Of a stretch of DNA of 64,000 nucleotides, positions 61,574 through 64,000 are shown one piece after another. The position numbers and the translations under genes were made by a program. The number at the start of each line of letters is the position of its first letter. Positions within the stretch are counted from its first letter, which is position 1. The notes under the pieces are model-generated. The model worked only from the letters and a program-made list of their open reading frames with translations. It had not been told where the DNA came from and made no database searches. Source of the stretch: Suilimivivens sp964614185 (lineage in GTDB: Bacteria; Bacillota; Clostridia; Lachnospirales; Lachnospiraceae); contig CAZTKJ010000001.1 of assembly GCA_964614185.1 (NCBI GenBank), forward strand, positions 62,001-126,000, given 5' to 3'.

Positions 61574-62693
61574 AAAATTCCTTTACTTTTCCTGCAATAT
61601 AATCTACTTCCGTCTCCTTCAGCTGATAGAACATAGGCAGGCGGAGCAGCCTTTCACTTTCTTTAGTGGTATATCTGTCTTCCCCGTGGAAACGTCCGAA
61701 CTTCAGTCCTGCCGGTGCTGAATGTAAGGGAATATAATGGGAGGCAGGCAGAATATCATTTGCTTTCAAAAATTTATCCAGCTGGGTTCTTTCTTCCAGA
61801 TCCTTAACTTTTATATAAAACATATGGCCATTGTTGGTACATTCCTCCGGTATGACGGGAAGCTCTATTTTTCCTGCCATAGCCAGCGGCTGCAACAGCT
61901 CATAATACTGATTCCATCTTGCAATACGCGCCCTGTTGATTTCATCTGCCACTTCAAACTGGGTATACAGATATGCTGCGTTAATTTCACTGGGCAGATA
62001 AGAAGAACCGTAATTCTGCCAGCGGTACTTGTCCACCTGACCTCTGAAATACTTGCTTCTGTCTGTTCCCTTCTCTCGTATGATTTCAGCATTTTCAATG
62101 TATTCCTCATCACGGATAAGAAGCGCTCCGCCTTCTCCCATGCTGTAATTTTTCGTTTCATGGAAACTAAAGCATCCGAATTCTCCTATGGTACCCAGAG
62201 CCTTTCCTTTGTAACTGCTCATAATTGCCTGAGCTGCATCCTCCACTACCATAAGGTGATGTCTTTTTGCAATTTCCATGATCTTGTCCATTTCACAGCC
62301 TACCCCTGCATAATGAACCACGGCAATTGCCTTTGTCTTTTCCGTAACAGCATCTTCTATCAGATTTTCATCTATATTCATGGTATCCGGACGGATATCT
62401 ACAAATACGATTTTGGCTCCCCGCAGTACAAAAGCATCAGCGGTGGAAACAAAGGTATACGAAGGCATAATGACCTCGTCTCCTTCTTTTATATTGCAAA
62501 GCAGAGCTGCCATTTCCAGCGCATGGGTGCAGGACGTAGTAAGAAGACACTTGCCGGTACCTGTCTGTTTCTCAATAAAATCGCTGCATCTTTTGGTAAA
62601 GTCCCCATCACCGCAGATATGCATACTCTCTACTGCCTGTTTTACATTTTCCATTTCCCTGCCGGTGTATGGCGGCACATTAAAACGAATCAT
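61563..62693 (-). CDS. rffA: dTDP-4-amino-4,6-dideoxygalactose transaminase (WecE/RffA-like)
   Basis: 376 residues. The whole protein follows the RffA/WecE pattern: RFNVPPYTGREMENV, CGDGDFTKRCSDFIEKQTG, LLTTSCTHALEMAALL, MPSYTFVSTADAFVLRGA, VVEDAAQAIMSSYKG with Asp152, and the PLP-binding Lys181 in SFHETKNYSMGEGG. This family converts dTDP-4-keto-6-deoxyglucose to dTDP-4-amino-4,6-dideoxygalactose with glutamate. GGGAGG lies 7 bases before the ATG at 62693, which fixes the start. The RmlA/RmlB enzymes needed for the substrate are not in this window. Confidence 0.92.
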   Translation of the reverse strand: MIRFNVPPYTGREMENVKQAVESMHICGDGDFTKRCSDFIEKQTGTGKCLLTTSCTHALEMAALLCNIKEGDEVIMPSYTFVSTADAFVLRGAKIVFVDIRPDTMNIDENLIEDAVTEKTKAIAVVHYAGVGCEMDKIMEIAKRHHLMVVEDAAQAIMSSYKGKALGTIGEFGCFSFHETKNYSMGEGGALLIRDEEYIENAEIIREKGTDRSKYFRGQVDKYRWQNYGSSYLPSEINAAYLYTQFEVADEINRARIARWNQYYELLQPLAMAGKIELPVIPEECTNNGHMFYIKVKDLEERTQLDKFLKANDILPASHYIPLHSAPAGLKFGRFHGEDRYTTKESERLLRLPMFYQLKETEVDYIAGKVKEFYGA

Positions 62694-62710
62694 AGTTTTC
62701 CTCCCATCTG

Positions 62711-64000
62711 TCATTCATAAACAGTTACTGCTTCATTGGCAAATGCCTGCTCATAATTATTTTCACTCATAAACCGGTAGATAAGCTCCAGCTTTTCATC
62801 CTGTGAAACCCCTGTTCCAAGTATTACAAGAGGTCTGTCCTGCTCTATCCCTACTCCTTTTCCGTGCATCCATTCATTTACACTATCAAGGCTCTCCTTA
62901 AGCTGTTCCAGGCTGTTGGTATCAAGATCCGGCCAGCTGGTGAAGATTGCCGGCTTTCTGTCAAGATAATAAGACAGTCCCGGAACATTCCCATATAAAA
63001 TCAGTTCTTTTCCTTTGTACTCTGCATCCCGCTGTTCCATAAATGCACTTAATCCGCTTAAGGACTCAGCATTGTCTAAAGTAGTATGCATACCGGCCAG
63101 CACCTGATTATTACTTATAATACCACTGCGCTTTTCCCCGGTTTCCCCATCTAAAAATACATAAAAGATGCCCAGGCCGATACTTTGTATCAGGAATGCT
63201 GCCACCATGGCAGATACCATAGCTTTTACCGGAAAGAAGGGTACTCTTCCCATGCTGTCTATATAGCCTCTTCCCCACCTTGCAAATTTATAGACCATCC
63301 AAAAGGTAACAGGCGCCGTAAAAAACAGATTATTCAGCGCCGGCCAAACATGATTATTGCTGCCAAGGGGTGTTACCAAAATCATAATAAGAGAAATAGA
63401 TCCTATCAGCATCCATTCATCGTCTATCATTCTTGTTACCAGCATCCAGATCTGGACCACCATTGAAAGGATCAGAAAGACAACACCCCACTGAAGCCCT
63501 GCTTCTTTTTGGTAATAGCGGAAATTGTACATTCCCCATCTGCCAAGTATCCAAAACAAAAATCCAATGCATAGGCAGTAAATGATTTTGCGCAACATGG
63601 GAAACTTCTCTTTATGAATCATAAAAAAAGGGATTCCGGGCAAAATGCAGAGAATCATATACAACATCCATTGAAGTCCCCGTCCGTAAGCTGACAAAAT
63701 GGAAAGAACCATTTCCCGGAAAGTATAATCTGAGGCACTGCCGGACATACCAAACAATCCACTTATCAACTCTCCATAAGCGCCAAAGCCATACATGCCG
63801 GACATAATCAGGAACATAACTGCCTGAGATAAGAGAAATCCTCCTACACAAAGACCTGTTTCTTTCATCAACGCTTCAAAGGATTTTTTCTTTCTTGCTC
63901 CGTAATACCACACAACTATAATAAGCGCTGTTTCCAATATGTTGGGAACACGTACGGAAACATTAAGTCCCAGACAGATCCCTGCAAGAAACAGAAATAT
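62711..64000 (-). CDS. Polytopic membrane protein, GT-C-like, 5' end outside window
   Basis: At least 429 residues; the frame is still open at the window edge (continuing IFLFLAGICLGLNVSVRVPN upstream), so the true start is beyond 64000. About nine helices are visible, then an extracytoplasmic C-terminal domain of about 140 residues (LAGMHTTLDNAESLSGL, LYGNVPGLSYYLDRKPAIF). This is like the C-terminal domains of GT39/ArnT-type glycosyltransferases. It is 17 bp upstream of the RffA-like gene. No named family is asserted. Confidence 0.72.
   Translation of the reverse strand: MFLFLAGICLGLNVSVRVPNILETALIIVVWYYGARKKKSFEALMKETGLCVGGFLLSQAVMFLIMSGMYGFGAYGELISGLFGMSGSASDYTFREMVLSILSAYGRGLQWMLYMILCILPGIPFFMIHKEKFPMLRKIIYCLCIGFLFWILGRWGMYNFRYYQKEAGLQWGVVFLILSMVVQIWMLVTRMIDDEWMLIGSISLIMILVTPLGSNNHVWPALNNLFFTAPVTFWMVYKFARWGRGYIDSMGRVPFFPVKAMVSAMVAAFLIQSIGLGIFYVFLDGETGEKRSGIISNNQVLAGMHTTLDNAESLSGLSAFMEQRDAEYKGKELILYGNVPGLSYYLDRKPAIFTSWPDLDTNSLEQLKESLDSVNEWMHGKGVGIEQDRPLVILGTGVSQDEKLELIYRFMSENNYEQAFANEAVTVYE

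Noticed and set aside
61737..62720. 327-codon open frame on the plus strand
   Set aside because: It lies wholly antisense to the well-conserved RffA-like aminotransferase, its translation is rich in Cys, His and Phe without any recognisable domain, and it has no suitable promoter.
1..64000. CRISPR arrays, tRNA/rRNA genes, transposases, attachment sites
   Set aside because: No regularly spaced direct repeats, no cloverleaf-like or ribosomal sequence, and no transposase or integrase motifs were seen in any translated frame.

Overview
The window is one dense surface-polysaccharide locus. No ribosomal, tRNA, phage or insertion-sequence genes were seen. Low to moderate GC, purine-rich ribosome binding sites, near-consensus sigma-A promoters, no outer-membrane export genes, and families common in gut Clostridia (DUF6056, DUF6020, PglK-like ABC exporters, MBOAT plus SGNH-like pair) suggest a Gram-positive anaerobe, most likely Lachnospiraceae (inference, no 16S here). 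50 of 52 coding regions lie on the minus strand. Two on the plus strand (about 32.86-35.41 kb) split the window into two minus-strand gene trains.

Right train (64.0 to 35.6 kb, read right to left). It begins with a membrane protein cut by the window edge, an RffA/WecE-type sugar aminotransferase, another membrane protein, a GNAT acetyltransferase, an ArnC/GtrB-like GT2 and a DUF6020 protein. Together these look like a route for attaching an amino sugar outside the membrane. Next come an O-antigen ligase/polymerase with its own promoter, a membrane 4,6-dehydratase, a PglE-like aminotransferase and a PglC-like initiating transferase. Where a PglD acetyltransferase would be expected there is instead a PLP-dependent deaminase/desulfhydrase-family enzyme and an ATP-grasp ligase. 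A GT4, a UDP-HexNAc 6-dehydrogenase and a WbpP-like 4-epimerase (a UDP-GalNAcA route), a deacetylase, four further GT4s and two AsnB-type amidotransferases complete the train. The AsnBs probably amidate uronic acids.

Plus-strand module (32.86-35.41 kb): an MBOAT acyltransferase and a membrane-anchored SGNH-like partner, from their own promoter, which is back to back with the promoter of the left train. A 160-bp imperfect palindrome fills the convergent gap at 35.4-35.6 kb.

Left train (32.7 to 1 kb). It contains a second, WbaP-like initiating transferase, two Wzy-like polymerases, one Wzx flippase, two PglK-like ABC exporters, a pyruvyltransferase, a GH88/GH105-like protein, a radical SAM/SPASM protein, four GT11 fucosyltransferase-family proteins (two with altered catalytic motifs), a GT17, a DUF5672 protein, three GT2s, several GT4s, a GT26-GT4 fusion, and the first codons of a polysaccharide deacetylase at the window edge.

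Reading as a whole: there appear to be two initiating transferases and two or three assembly lines for extracellular glycans, decorated with 4-amino-6-deoxy sugars, uronamides, fucose, pyruvate ketals and O-acyl groups. The least explained part is the PglF/PglE/PglC-PLP enzyme-ATP-grasp cassette at 48.4-54.0 kb, which suggests an amino-acyl or other carboxylate-derived group in place of the usual N-acetyl group.
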